Notes under the pieces: model-generated
The model's input: only the letters and a program-made list of their open reading frames with translations
Told to the model about the DNA's origin: nothing
Databases searched by the model: none
Shown here: piece by piece, positions 1 to 8,599 of the stretch
Numbering within the stretch: the stretch's first letter is position 1
Layout: the number at the start of each line of letters is the position of its first letter
Assembly (NCBI GenBank): GCA_031291445.1
Contig: JARLJA010000096.1
Span: forward strand, 62,001 to 126,000
Direction of reading: 5' to 3'
From: Xanthobacteraceae bacterium
Lineage (GTDB): Bacteria; Pseudomonadota; Alphaproteobacteria; Rhizobiales; Xanthobacteraceae
Length of the DNA stretch: 64,000 bases
Position numbers and translations under genes: made by a program

Positions 1-19
1 GCCGTCAAGAGCGCGATGA

Positions 20-2170
20 ATGGGACCCTTGAGCAAGAGTTTCGGCGGACACGCCCTGCATGATCTCCCGATGGACGCCGCGGCAGTCGCCGTCGCCCGG
101 CCGCGCATCCAGCCGGACGCGTTGCTCGAGGTGATGATCGAAAGCATTCCGAGCGGATTGTGCATCTTCGACCACGACCTGAAGCTCGTCATCAGCAACG
201 GTCGCTACGGCAACATGTATGGACTGGGTCCCGAGCAGATCCCGCCCGGTACCTCGTTGCACGACATTCTCGCCGCCAGCGCGGCTGGCGCGCGCGGCCC
301 ATTGAATATCGACCGATTGCGATATGACGGGCCGGACGGTGGCGGCCCGCGTGCGACGCCGCTCGTCGCGGAACTCGGCGACGGCAGCGTATTCACGGTG
401 AGCCGCCATCCGATGCTCGATGGCGGGTTGATCGAGGTTCACAGGGACATCACCGACGCCCGTTTCGCGGAAGCCCGCGCCGAGGCGGCGCGACAGGAAT
501 TGATCGAACGGCAGTACGCGATCGATCAGGCGGTCATCGTCGCGATCACCGACCTTCAGGGGCGGTTCATCTATGCCAACGATAATTTCTGCAAGATCAG
601 CGGCTATTCGCGGGACGAACTGCTCGGCCAGAACCACCGGATTCTGAAGTCCGGGGAACACCCCCCATCGCTCTTCCGCGAGCTGTATCGCCGGATCGCC
701 CGAGGACAGGTCTGGCGCGGCGAACTCTGCAACAGGTCGAAGGACGGCTCGCTCTACTGGGTCGATACGGTGATCACGCCGCAGCTTGGGCCCAATGGGA
801 AGCCGGCCGCCTACATGGCCATTCGCGTCGACGTGACGGCCCGCAAACGCGCGGAAGCGCAAGTGGTCTATGCCGCCCGACACGACGCGCTGACCGGAAT
901 TGCCAATCGCGCGGTACTGCTGGAGCGGATCGAACAGGCGCTGCAGAAAATGCAGCAGCACGATGCCGGCTTTGCCGTCTTTCTTGTCGATCTCGACGGA
1001 TTCAAGAACATCAACGACACGCTCGGTCACGCGGCGGGCGACGCGCTGCTCAAGGAACTCGCGTATCGGCTCAAGACATCACTGCGCGACGCCGAGAGCG
1101 TGGCCCGCCTGGGCGGCGACGAATTCGCCATCGTTCAGGAGGGCCGCGCGGTCGGGCGCGAGGAGGCGATCGACCTGGCGAGCAGGGTGATGGACATCGT
1201 GTCCTGTCCGTTCGAGCTGGATGGGCAGGAGGTGTCGGTCGGCACCAGCATCGGCATCGCTCTCGCGCCGGTCCACGGAACGAGCGCCGGCGAGCTGCTG
1301 AAAAAGGCGGATCTGGCACTGTACCGCGTGAAATCCGAAGGCCGCAATGGGTACAGCTTCTTCGACGAGGAAATGAGCAGGAAGGTCGACACCCGCCTTC
1401 AGCTCATCAAGGACATGCACGGCGCGCTGCATCGCGACGAATTCAGGCTGCACTATCAACCGCTGTTCGACGCCAAGACGCTGCGGCCTTGCGGAATGGA
1501 GGCGCTGGTCAGGTGGCAGCATCCCGTCCTCGGGCTGCTGGCTCCTGACGAGTTCATATTTCTGGCTGAGGAAACCGGATTCATGGAGCCGCTGGGCCGA
1601 TGGATCCTGCGGAAGGCATGCGCCGATGCTGCGGCATGGCCCGATGACATCAGGGTGGCGGTCAACCTTTCCGCCAGCCAGTTCCGTTCCGGAACGGTTT
1701 TTCAGGTCGCCGTTTCGGCGCTGACGGAAGCGGGGCTGGCCCCGGAGCGGCTCGAGCTCGAGATCACCGAGTCGCTGTTCCTGCAGAACAAGGACAGCAA
1801 CGTCGCGGCCATTCAGCGGCTCAAGGACATCGGTGTCACGATCGCGCTGGACGATTTCGGGACCGGCTACGCATCGCTGAGCTATCTGCTGATGTTTCCG
1901 TTCGACAAGATCAAGATCGACCGATCGTTCACGCAAGGCCTATCCACCCGGGCCGATTGCGCCGCCGTGGTCGCGTCAATTCTCGCGCTTGCGAAAGAAC
2001 TCGGTATCAGCGTCACCGCCGAGGGGGTGGAGACCGAACTGCAGTTCGAACTGCTGCGCAACGCCGGCGTCGATCATGTGCAGGGCTACCTGCTCAGTCG
2101 ACCGCGCCCGCTGCCCGAGCTCGACATCGTCGCATTACGATCTTTCGCGCGGCCGGGGGTTGCCGCGTAG
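20..2170 (+). CDS. PAS-PAS-GGDEF-EAL cyclic-di-GMP cyclase/phosphodiesterase
   Basis: A 716-residue cytoplasmic signalling protein with no obvious membrane segment. Two PAS-like sensor regions (about residues 35-150 and 165-275; the second ends in a typical PAC segment with NRSKDGSLYWVDTVITP) precede a GGDEF domain with an intact RLGGDEF signature (GGDEF at 365-369) and an EAL domain beginning at EALVRW (494). The EAL metal and catalytic motifs are all present: NLSASQF, EITES, LDDFGTGYASL, KIDRSF, AEGVE and QGYLLSRP. Both making and breaking c-di-GMP are therefore possible. The product-inhibition site is RDAE (356-359) instead of RxxD. The start could be ATG 20 or the later ATG at 71. An in-frame stop lies just upstream of 20, so the gene is complete. 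It is convergent with aspA, with a 31-bp gap. Confidence 0.93.
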   Translation: MGPLSKSFGGHALHDLPMDAAAVAVARPRIQPDALLEVMIESIPSGLCIFDHDLKLVISNGRYGNMYGLGPEQIPPGTSLHDILAASAAGARGPLNIDRLRYDGPDGGGPRATPLVAELGDGSVFTVSRHPMLDGGLIEVHRDITDARFAEARAEAARQELIERQYAIDQAVIVAITDLQGRFIYANDNFCKISGYSRDELLGQNHRILKSGEHPPSLFRELYRRIARGQVWRGELCNRSKDGSLYWVDTVITPQLGPNGKPAAYMAIRVDVTARKRAEAQVVYAARHDALTGIANRAVLLERIEQALQKMQQHDAGFAVFLVDLDGFKNINDTLGHAAGDALLKELAYRLKTSLRDAESVARLGGDEFAIVQEGRAVGREEAIDLASRVMDIVSCPFELDGQEVSVGTSIGIALAPVHGTSAGELLKKADLALYRVKSEGRNGYSFFDEEMSRKVDTRLQLIKDMHGALHRDEFRLHYQPLFDAKTLRPCGMEALVRWQHPVLGLLAPDEFIFLAEETGFMEPLGRWILRKACADAAAWPDDIRVAVNLSASQFRSGTVFQVAVSALTEAGLAPERLELEITESLFLQNKDSNVAAIQRLKDIGVTIALDDFGTGYASLSYLLMFPFDKIKIDRSFTQGLSTRADCAAVVASILALAKELGISVTAEGVETELQFELLRNAGVDHVQGYLLSRPRPLPELDIVALRSFARPGVAA

Positions 2171-2201
2171 CGCCGCCGCGTCCAGGATCATGCGAGCGCG
2201 C

Positions 2202-3608
2202 TCACTCCCTCACGATCCCCTGCGGCGCGGTGAGCATCTCGGGACGAAGGATGCGCGCCAGCGTGGCTTCGGGCAGCAGCTTCTTCTCCAGAGCGAGCTG
2301 GTAGATGCTCTTTCCGGTGGCGTGGGCTTCGACCGCGATCGCGGTCGCTCTGGCGTAGCCGATATAGGGATTCAGCGCGGTGACGAGGCCGATCGAGTTC
2401 CGGACATAGGTCTCGAGAACGTCGCGGTTGGCGGTGATACCGGTGACGCAGCGCTTCTCCAGCGTCAGGAGGGCCTGGCGCAGGTGGGTGACGCTCTTGA
2501 ACAGGCTGTGGGCGATGATGGGTTCGAAGGCGTTGAGCTGCAGCTGGCCGGCTTCGGCGGCAAAGCTGACGGTGACGTCGTTGCCGATGACCTCGAAGGC
2601 GACCTGATTGACGACCTCGGGGATCACGGGATTGACCTTGCCGGGCATGATCGACGATCCGGCCTGGACCGCGGGCAGGTTGATCTCGTTCAGGCCGGCG
2701 CGCGGGCCGCTCGACAACAGGCGAAGATCGTTGCAGATCTTCGAGACCTTCACCGCGACGCGCTTGAGCACGCCGGACAGCTGGACGAAGGCGCCGGCAT
2801 CCTGCGTGGCCTCGATGAGATTCGGCGCGGTGACGAGCCCAATGCCGGTGATCTCGGTGAGCCGGGCGCAGACCAGGCGCGCATAGTCCGGTGGTGCCGA
2901 AATGCCGGTGCCGATCGCGGTGGCGCCCAGGTTGATCTCGTGGATCAGGAGCGACGCTTCGCGCAGCCGGTCCTGATCCTCGCCGATCATCACCGCGTAG
3001 GTGCTGAACTCCTGGCCGAGCGTCATCGGCACCGCGTCCTGCAGCTGGGTCCGCCCGATCTTCAGGATGTCGTGGAATTCGCTGGCCTTGCGCGCGAAAG
3101 CAAGCCGCAACGTGTCCATGGCCTCGACCAGGTGCATGATGCCGTGGTGGGTCGCGATCCTGAGCGCCGTGGGATAGACGTCGTTGGTGCTCTGGCTCAT
3201 GTTGACGTGCTCGTTGGGGTGGAGTTTGTCGTATGAGCCGCGGGCATGGCCGAGCAGTTCCAGAGCCAGGTTGGCGATGACTTCGTTGGCGTTCATGTTG
3301 GTCGAGGTGCCGGCGCCGCCCTGGATGACGTCGACCACGAACTGGTCGTGGAGGCGGCCGCCGCCAATCTCCTCGCATGCCCTGATGATGGCTCGGGCGC
3401 GGGGTTCGTCGAGAAGCCCCAATTGCAGGTTCGCCTGCGCGGCCGCCTGCTTGATCGCGGCAAGTGCGTTGATCAGCTCCGGATAACGCGAGATCGGGAT
3501 CCCGGTGATCGGGAAGTTCTCGAGAGCCCGCACCGTGTGAACCCCGTAATAGGCGTCCGCCGGCACCTCACGGCTGCCAAGCAGGTCGTGTTCGAGACGC
3601 GTGTTCAT
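2202..3608 (-). CDS. aspA: Aspartate ammonia-lyase (aspartase)
   Basis: Catalyses the reversible deamination of L-aspartate to fumarate and ammonia in the cytoplasm. The 468-residue protein has the length of the aspartase/fumarase superfamily. It carries the superfamily signature GSSIMPGKVNPVIPEV, which holds the flexible catalytic Ser loop, and an N-terminal start (RLEHDLLGSREVPADAYYG) typical of aspartase rather than class II fumarase. Further family segments are QSTNDVYPTA and GRTQLQDAVPMTLGQEF. ATG 3608 is preceded by a purine-rich GGAGG (read on the minus strand). It stands alone, convergent with the GGDEF-EAL gene and divergent from the unknown gene at 3865. Specificity for aspartate over fumarate is inferred from sequence style. 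Confidence 0.92.
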   Translation of the reverse strand: MNTRLEHDLLGSREVPADAYYGVHTVRALENFPITGIPISRYPELINALAAIKQAAAQANLQLGLLDEPRARAIIRACEEIGGGRLHDQFVVDVIQGGAGTSTNMNANEVIANLALELLGHARGSYDKLHPNEHVNMSQSTNDVYPTALRIATHHGIMHLVEAMDTLRLAFARKASEFHDILKIGRTQLQDAVPMTLGQEFSTYAVMIGEDQDRLREASLLIHEINLGATAIGTGISAPPDYARLVCARLTEITGIGLVTAPNLIEATQDAGAFVQLSGVLKRVAVKVSKICNDLRLLSSGPRAGLNEINLPAVQAGSSIMPGKVNPVIPEVVNQVAFEVIGNDVTVSFAAEAGQLQLNAFEPIIAHSLFKSVTHLRQALLTLEKRCVTGITANRDVLETYVRNSIGLVTALNPYIGYARATAIAVEAHATGKSIYQLALEKKLLPEATLARILRPEMLTAPQGIVRE

Positions 3609-3864
3609 GGGGCCTCCTTCCGCGCCGGGAATTCAGGGGCGCCGGCCGCAGGCTGTTTGCGATGCGGGGCGTGGGGAATGCTATCGCGGATCATGCCGGT
3701 TGGGAAAATTCACCGGGTTGGTCCGGCCGTGACGCTGGCGATCGCGGCCGACGCGCGGCAGCAGGTGCGACCCCGGGTTGCGGCTGCGTGCGATTGCGAT
3801 AACCTTGGCGCTCTTGAAGATGTTCGCGGCGCTGCGGCAACGCCCGGTCAACGAAAGCGTCAGG

Positions 3865-4929
3865 ATGGATAGCCCCACGAGCGCCCAGGATGCTGACAGC
3901 GCTGTCTTTTCCGCGGTCGAGCGCGTCTACCACGCCTACCTGACCGGCCTGATCCTGATGCTGGTGACCCGAGCCGGCACGGCGCGCGCCGCGGACGTGG
4001 TGTTCGAGACGTTCAGGCGCCAGCAGCGGGCTCGCTTTCTGCCCGGGCTCAACAAACTCGGTCTGGTCGATTTGCCCCATGCCGTGGCCTGCGCACAATA
4101 TCACTATCTCTCGAACCAGGTCGGCGGGGTCAAGGTCGAATACGTCTACGAGAACGACCGCAAGGCCTGGGTCCGCTACCCGCCGCCGCGCTGGATCTGG
4201 TCGGGTACCGCGATCTGCGGCATTCCGACCGAGGTGTCGCGCGCCATGCTGCGCGGCTGGCACGCCAACAATGGCGTGATGCTGAACAACCCGCGGCTGG
4301 GATTCGTCTGCACCGGCCAGACCGTCGACGGTCAGCCCGGCCTCGAGGGGTACTACAGGGAGTTCGACCGCGATCTCGCGCCGGACGAGCGTCTGCAGTT
4401 TTCGCCCGGCGAAACCTGCCCGCCGTTCCGGGCCGAACTCGCCCCGGCGCTGCCGCCGGCCAACTGGCCGCAGGCGCGGCTGCGCAAGGTGCTGCGCAAC
4501 TACGCGATGGAATACGTCACCTCGATCGTCCCCGAGACGATCAAGGTCTTAGGTCCCGCGGAGGGAGGTCGGCTCGCCGCCGCGGCGGCGCGGCTCGTCG
4601 GCATGCAGACCTTCGACGAGGTCTGCGAGCTGATCGGCGGCGTCGCTCCCGGCCCGACCGGTTTCGCAACGGCCATGGCGCGGCTGCTGCAGGGGCAGGG
4701 CGACGACGCGGTGGTCGAGCAGACAGCCGACGACGTGCGGGTCCGGCAGAGCAACTGGCGGCTGATGGAGGAGCGCGGGTCCCTGCATCCGGCGGCGTTC
4801 GACGCCTGGAACGAACTCTGGGTCGGCGCCGGCCTCGCCCACGACCGTTTCATGCGTCTCGACGTGACGCAGCGGCGGGATCGCGGCGATCCGGTCTGGG
4901 AATGGCGGCTGACGCGGGGCCGGCCCTGA
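3865..4929 (+). CDS. Conserved-looking protein of unknown function
   Basis: I do not recognise this family. From ATG 3865 the product is 354 residues; the open frame extends to a TTG at 3778, but the extra residues look like non-coding translation. The protein is soluble, has no signal peptide, and is probably mostly helical in its C-terminal half. Distinct segments are CAQYHYLSNQVGG, YVYENDRKAWVRYPPPRWIW, GIPTEVSRAMLRGWHANNG and a Cys-containing LGFVCTGQTVDG. Conserved-looking Trp, Tyr, His and Cys residues in the first 200 residues would suit a ligand or metal site, but this is speculation. Coding use (GC-rich third positions) matches its neighbours, so it is a real gene. The next gene, an MFS transporter, starts 131 bp downstream and may be co-transcribed. 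Confidence 0.7.
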   Translation: MDSPTSAQDADSAVFSAVERVYHAYLTGLILMLVTRAGTARAADVVFETFRRQQRARFLPGLNKLGLVDLPHAVACAQYHYLSNQVGGVKVEYVYENDRKAWVRYPPPRWIWSGTAICGIPTEVSRAMLRGWHANNGVMLNNPRLGFVCTGQTVDGQPGLEGYYREFDRDLAPDERLQFSPGETCPPFRAELAPALPPANWPQARLRKVLRNYAMEYVTSIVPETIKVLGPAEGGRLAAAAARLVGMQTFDEVCELIGGVAPGPTGFATAMARLLQGQGDDAVVEQTADDVRVRQSNWRLMEERGSLHPAAFDAWNELWVGAGLAHDRFMRLDVTQRRDRGDPVWEWRLTRGRP

Positions 4930-5060
4930 TCTCAGGCGGACTCGCGCTGTCGGCGCGGCGATTGTTGGCAAGGTCGGGCGGACGTCCGGTCGGCGACCGG
5001 CTGTGCCGCGCCGGTGCGAGCGTCTTGCGGACGGCCGCAATTTGGTTACGCTTGCCGCAA

Positions 5061-6260
5061 ATGACCGCCGCAGTCTCCGAGCGCCAGCTCCCGATCATCC
5101 TTGCGCTCGGCACCACCCAGACGCTCGCCTGGGCGTCAAGCTATTACCTGCCTGCCGTCCTGGCCGACCCGGTTTCGCGTACGCTCGGGATCTCCAACAA
5201 TTGGTTCTTTGGCGCCTTCTCGGCGGCGCTGATCGTCTCCGGGCTGCTCGGACCATGGATCGGCCGGCACATCGATCGCGTTGGTGGGCGTCAGGTGCTC
5301 TCGATATCGAACCTGGTGTTGGCGGCCGGCCTGGCTCTGCTCGGGGCATCGACGACGCTGTGGTCGCTGGCTGCGGCGTGGCTGCTGCTCGGCGTGGGCA
5401 TGGGGCTCGGGCTCTACGATGCGGCCTTCGGCGCGCTCGGACGAATCTACGGCGACGGGGCGCGCCGCGCGATCACCGGCGTTACCCTGCTTGCCGGCTT
5501 CGCCAGCACCGTGGGGTGGCCGCTCACCGCGCTCGGCCTCGACACGATTGGCTGGCGCTCGACCTGCCAGGCATGGGCCGCCGCCCACGTCCTGCTTGGC
5601 CTGCCTCTCAACCTGTTGTTCCTGCCGCGCGCGGGCACGGCTGCACATGCCCAGCAAGAGACCAAAGGCAAGCCGCGCATTCCATTCGATCGAACCATGG
5701 TGCTGCTGGCCTTTGCATTCGCCGCGGCCTGGACCGTCACGTCGGCGATGGCGGCCCATCTGCCGCGTATCGTCGAAGCGTTCGGCGCAACGACGACGCA
5801 GGCGGTGTTTGCCGGCGCGATGATCGGGCCGGCCCAGGTCGCCGCCCGGATCCTCGAAGCATCCGTCCTCGGTCGCTTCCACCCGCTCCTCTCCACCCGG
5901 CTCGCCTGCGTGACGCATCCGATCGGTGCGGGCGTGATCATGGTGCTGGGTGGAGGCGCCGCCGTTGCTTTCGCCGCGCTGCATGGAGCCGGCAACGGGA
6001 TTCTCACCATCGCGCGCGGCACCCTGCCGCTCGCCATCTTCGGCCCAGGCAATTACGGCTACCGCCTCGGGCTTCTCGGCGCTCCCTCGCGCATCTGCCA
6101 GGCCCTGGCGCCGATCGGGTTCTCGCTGCTCATCGATCCGCTCGGCGGCTGGGTGCTGGTGGTGTCGTCGCTGCTCAGCATCGCCGCGCTCGCGGCGCTG
6201 ATGGCACTGCCAAAATCATCGCCCGGGGCGGGAGGGCGTCCGGCCCCGGTCATCGCATAG
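5061..6260 (+). CDS. Major facilitator superfamily transporter
   Basis: A 399-residue inner-membrane protein with about twelve hydrophobic segments, the normal size for a 12-TM MFS carrier. The loop between helices 2 and 3 reads GRHIDRVGGRQVL, a good match to the MFS motif A pattern GxxxDRxGRR. ATG 5061 (MTAAVSERQLP) is preferred: the frame is open back to 4902, but the added 53 residues are Arg/Ala-rich with no membrane character and overlap the preceding gene. The substrate cannot be read from sequence. It follows the unknown gene at 3865 in the same direction. Confidence 0.85.
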   Translation: MTAAVSERQLPIILALGTTQTLAWASSYYLPAVLADPVSRTLGISNNWFFGAFSAALIVSGLLGPWIGRHIDRVGGRQVLSISNLVLAAGLALLGASTTLWSLAAAWLLLGVGMGLGLYDAAFGALGRIYGDGARRAITGVTLLAGFASTVGWPLTALGLDTIGWRSTCQAWAAAHVLLGLPLNLLFLPRAGTAAHAQQETKGKPRIPFDRTMVLLAFAFAAAWTVTSAMAAHLPRIVEAFGATTTQAVFAGAMIGPAQVAARILEASVLGRFHPLLSTRLACVTHPIGAGVIMVLGGGAAVAFAALHGAGNGILTIARGTLPLAIFGPGNYGYRLGLLGAPSRICQALAPIGFSLLIDPLGGWVLVVSSLLSIAALAALMALPKSSPGAGGRPAPVIA

Positions 6261-6274
6261 ATCGCTCGGCCCCG

Positions 6275-6711
6275 TCAGGGGATGAAAGAGAACGGGTTCG
6301 GCAGCTTGAAACCGCATTCCGCGAAGCCCCCCAGGTCGCTGTTCCGATCGCCGATGGTCGCGATGATGGCGTAGCCATCCTTGGCGATCCCGGCGCGCCG
6401 GCCGCTCTTGAACGGCACGATCGAGGAAGCCTTATCGAGGAAGCCTTATCGTCGTCCGGCCGCATTGCGAGCCGCGTCCAGCCGCGGAAGCCGGCGCGGT
6501 GCAGGTTGACGACCGTCACCCTGCGCTGGCTGTTGCGGCGGCCGGTGACGTAGAATACCGCGATATGCCTGGCGCGGACCGCATCGAAGAACTTGTACGC
6601 CGGCGCCGGCTGGCACAAACCAGTTGCTCCACGACGATAGTCGTTGCCGTAAAGCCAGCCCTCGTATGTTAACCGTACTAACTGCCTGCTGACGACGCAA
6701 CGTCGCGGCAA
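6275..6711 (-). pseudogene. Broken HAD-superfamily acid phosphatase (class B/C-like) remnant
   Basis: Reading down from 6711 on the minus strand, the frame gives FDAVRARHIAVFYVTGR, the HAD motif II region. It then shifts at a 14-bp tandem duplication at 6420-6447. After the shift a second frame gives VPFKSGRRAGIAKDGY, then IGDRNSDLGG (HAD motif IV, GDxxxD), and ends GFKLPNPFSFIP before the stop at 6275-6277. This ending is characteristic of the acid phosphatase family. Deleting one 14-bp copy rejoins the frames exactly (...DDDKASSI-VPFKSG...). The N-terminal part with the nucleophile motif DxDxT is missing; sequence beyond 6711 shows no trace of it. The gene is therefore both truncated and frameshifted and cannot make an active enzyme. 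Confidence 0.85.
6420..6447. repeat. 14-bp exact tandem duplication
   Basis: Two adjacent copies of ATCGAGGAAGCCTT lie at 6420-6433 and 6434-6447, followed by a partial third start (ATCG). Because 14 is not a multiple of 3, the duplication shifts the frame of the HAD phosphatase remnant. Removing one copy restores a continuous family-like protein. Confidence 0.95.
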
Positions 6712-6729
6712 CTAATATATAATTTAGGG
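6708..6729 (-). promoter_or_regulatory. TA-rich 22-bp element, copy 1
   Basis: Plus-strand GCAACTAATATATAATTTAG plus GG at 6708-6729 matches 7195-7216 at 20 of 22 positions. It sits just upstream of the phosphatase remnant read on the minus strand, and is strikingly AT-rich in a GC-rich region. On the minus strand both copies contain TATATTAG, so a promoter -10 region is possible. A duplicated junction or recombination scar is the alternative. Confidence 0.4.
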
Positions 6730-6852
6730 TTGCCGCAGCGAGATATGCCGCGCGTCACGCCTTCCTCAAGCTCGCACGACAAGAACATCAGCAACTCAAG
6801 GCGGTATTTTCGCCATGTGGAGCGGCTAGGTCCCTGAGATGGTCGTGCCGCT

Positions 6853-7095
6853 TCAGCCGCCGTTAACGTTCATTCGATCGGGCATCGAGCCCGGGAAGAT
6901 GCCCCGGGTCTGTGTATCGACCGGTGCGGGCGCGGGAACGACGGCCTTATCGTTCGATTCGAAGGCCGCAGAAGAGCGCCTGGCCAGCGCGTACGGCTTG
7001 TGAGACCTCACTGTCGCCTCGCTGGCGGTGGCGGAGCAGGCGATCGCAACTCCGACGAAGCCGGCGATGACTGAAAATGCTGTTTTGCGGCTCAT
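6853..7095 (-). CDS. Small exported protein of unknown function
   Basis: An 80-residue protein whose first 25 residues form a clear Sec signal peptide: MSRK, a hydrophobic stretch AFSVIAGFVGVAIAC, then ATAS/EA as a probable cleavage site. The mature part is about 55 residues, polar and Pro-rich (VVPAPAPVDTQT), ending in MNVNGG. I do not know the family. A Cys at the end of the hydrophobic core is not in a good lipobox. The Shine-Dalgarno sequence is weak. It lies alone between the phosphatase remnant and cysA, with TA-rich element copy 2 about 100 bp upstream. Small exported proteins of this kind are common in rhizobia, but the function is open. Confidence 0.5.
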   Translation of the reverse strand: MSRKTAFSVIAGFVGVAIACSATASEATVRSHKPYALARRSSAAFESNDKAVVPAPAPVDTQTRGIFPGSMPDRMNVNGG

Positions 7096-7194
7096 TTTGT
7101 GACTTTCTGTTACAGTGCTTCAGGGCACCGTTCGCCACGTGCCGGCCCCGCGTCGCAGTGGCTGACGTCAAAATGCGAGCTTCATCGGGAAGTC

Positions 7195-7216
7195 GCAACT
7201 AATATAAAATTTAGCG
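7195..7216 (-). promoter_or_regulatory. TA-rich 22-bp element, copy 2
   Basis: Plus-strand GCAACTAATATAAAATTTAG plus CG at 7195-7216 matches copy 1 at 6708-6729 with two mismatches. It lies about 100 bp upstream of the small exported protein (minus strand). The rest of the 409-bp gap 7096-7504 shows no other convincing feature. Confidence 0.4.
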
Positions 7217-7504
7217 CCTGCCGGACGCGACCCCTGGCGCGCCGCAAATCACCGTGCATTCGAACCAGAGGTGACACACAGCGTCGCGCGCCGCGCATTG
7301 TCGATTGAGGCTGGACTATGCCGATCGCGGTTATCGTGCGGGAAACGCGTCACACCGTCCGGAAAACGGTGAAGTCGCATCGTCTCTGCTCCACAGAAGC
7401 GGGCGTGCGATGGACGCTGCGGCCATGGGAACTGCACACAAACGTTGCGTTGGCCGGGATCCCGCGTCGCAGCCGAGACCGCAGCGAATTGCGCGTGGCG
7501 TGGC

Positions 7505-8599
7505 TCACGGAGTTTCTTCGCGAGCCTGCAAGTTCGGGTTCAGTGCTTGATTGTCTTCCGCGAACACGCGTACGTTTCTCAACTCGACAAAGACCCGCGC
7601 TCCCGTTTGCAGGGGTATCTGCCTGCTTTCTTCTCGAGTCAATTCAACGGCGAAACGGCCGCCGTCGTCGGCGCGCTCCAGTTCGAGATGAACGAGCGGT
7701 CCGGCAGTGTTCATGTGCTTGATGATGGCTACAATGCTCGGCGCGCCGTTTGCTTCAGCGCGGACCTTGATTTCGTGCGGCCGGACATAGCCAATCGCCG
7801 GCGCATCCTGAGCGGCTTCCCGGCTGGACAGCGGGAACTCTGCGTCGCCCAGTCGCAGGCGGCCATTTTGAATGCGGCCATGGAAGTGGTTCACGTGGCC
7901 CAGGAATTGATATACGAACGGCGTCGCCGGGTGGTCGTAGATCTCGTCGGGCTTGCCGACCTGTTCGATGCGCCCCTGATTCATCACCACGACGCGGTCG
8001 GCCACTTCGAAGGCTTCTTCCTGGTCGTGGGTCACGAAGATGCTGGTGACATGAATGTCCTCATGCAGCCGTCGCAGCCATTGCCGCAGCTCCTGCCGCA
8101 CCTTCGCATCGAGGGCGCCGAACGGCTCATCGAGCAGCAAGACCTTCGGTTGCGCTGCCAACGCCCGCGCCAAGGCGACGCGTTGGCGTTGTCCGCCGGA
8201 AAGCTGTCCGGGATAGCGTGTCTGCAGGCCTTCGAGCCGAATTAATTTCAGGAGTTCGTCGACCCGTTCGCGAATTTTCGCTCCCGGTGTTCTCCGTACT
8301 TTCAGCCCGTAACCGATATTCTCGGCCACGGTCATATGGCGAAAGAGAGCATAGTGCTGAAAGACGAAACCAACCTTGCGATCGCGCGCCGAATAGTCGG
8401 TTATGTCCTCGCCCTCATGCAGTACGGCTCCGGAATCGGCGACCTCGAGGCCGGCGATCACGCGCAGCAGGGTCGTTTTTCCCGAACCCGACGGGCCGAG
8501 CAGGGCAAGCAGGGCTCCATCCGGTACTTCCAGACTGACATTGTCGAGGGCCGCGAAATTTCCGAATGTCTTCGAGAGGCCCTGAATCACTATGCTCAT
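7505..8599 (-). CDS. cysA: Sulfate/thiosulfate ABC transporter ATP-binding protein
   Basis: This 364-residue ATPase energises sulfate and thiosulfate import at the inner membrane. It shows Walker [10 protein letters not shown] (about residue 35), Q-loop [12 protein letters not shown] signature [15 protein letters not shown], Walker [13 protein letters not shown] and the switch His in FVTHDQEEA. The C-terminal ~120 residues form the regulatory domain usual in CysA/PotA-like subunits. It is the last gene of a minus-strand operon (binding protein, cysT, cysW, cysA) and overlaps the end of cysW by 4 bp. That gene set is the standard sulfate permease arrangement, which makes the substrate assignment firm at family level; molybdate is unlikely. 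Confidence 0.95.
   Translation of the reverse strand: MSIVIQGLSKTFGNFAALDNVSLEVPDGALLALLGPSGSGKTTLLRVIAGLEVADSGAVLHEGEDITDYSARDRKVGFVFQHYALFRHMTVAENIGYGLKVRRTPGAKIRERVDELLKLIRLEGLQTRYPGQLSGGQRQRVALARALAAQPKVLLLDEPFGALDAKVRQELRQWLRRLHEDIHVTSIFVTHDQEEAFEVADRVVVMNQGRIEQVGKPDEIYDHPATPFVYQFLGHVNHFHGRIQNGRLRLGDAEFPLSSREAAQDAPAIGYVRPHEIKVRAEANGAPSIVAIIKHMNTAGPLVHLELERADDGGRFAVELTREESRQIPLQTGARVFVELRNVRVFAEDNQALNPNLQAREETP

Noticed and set aside
6275-6711. Reading the 153-codon frame at 6250-6711 as an intact gene
   Set aside because: The second half of that frame is nonsense. The true phosphatase C-terminus lies in another frame after the 14-bp duplication, so it is a pseudogene.
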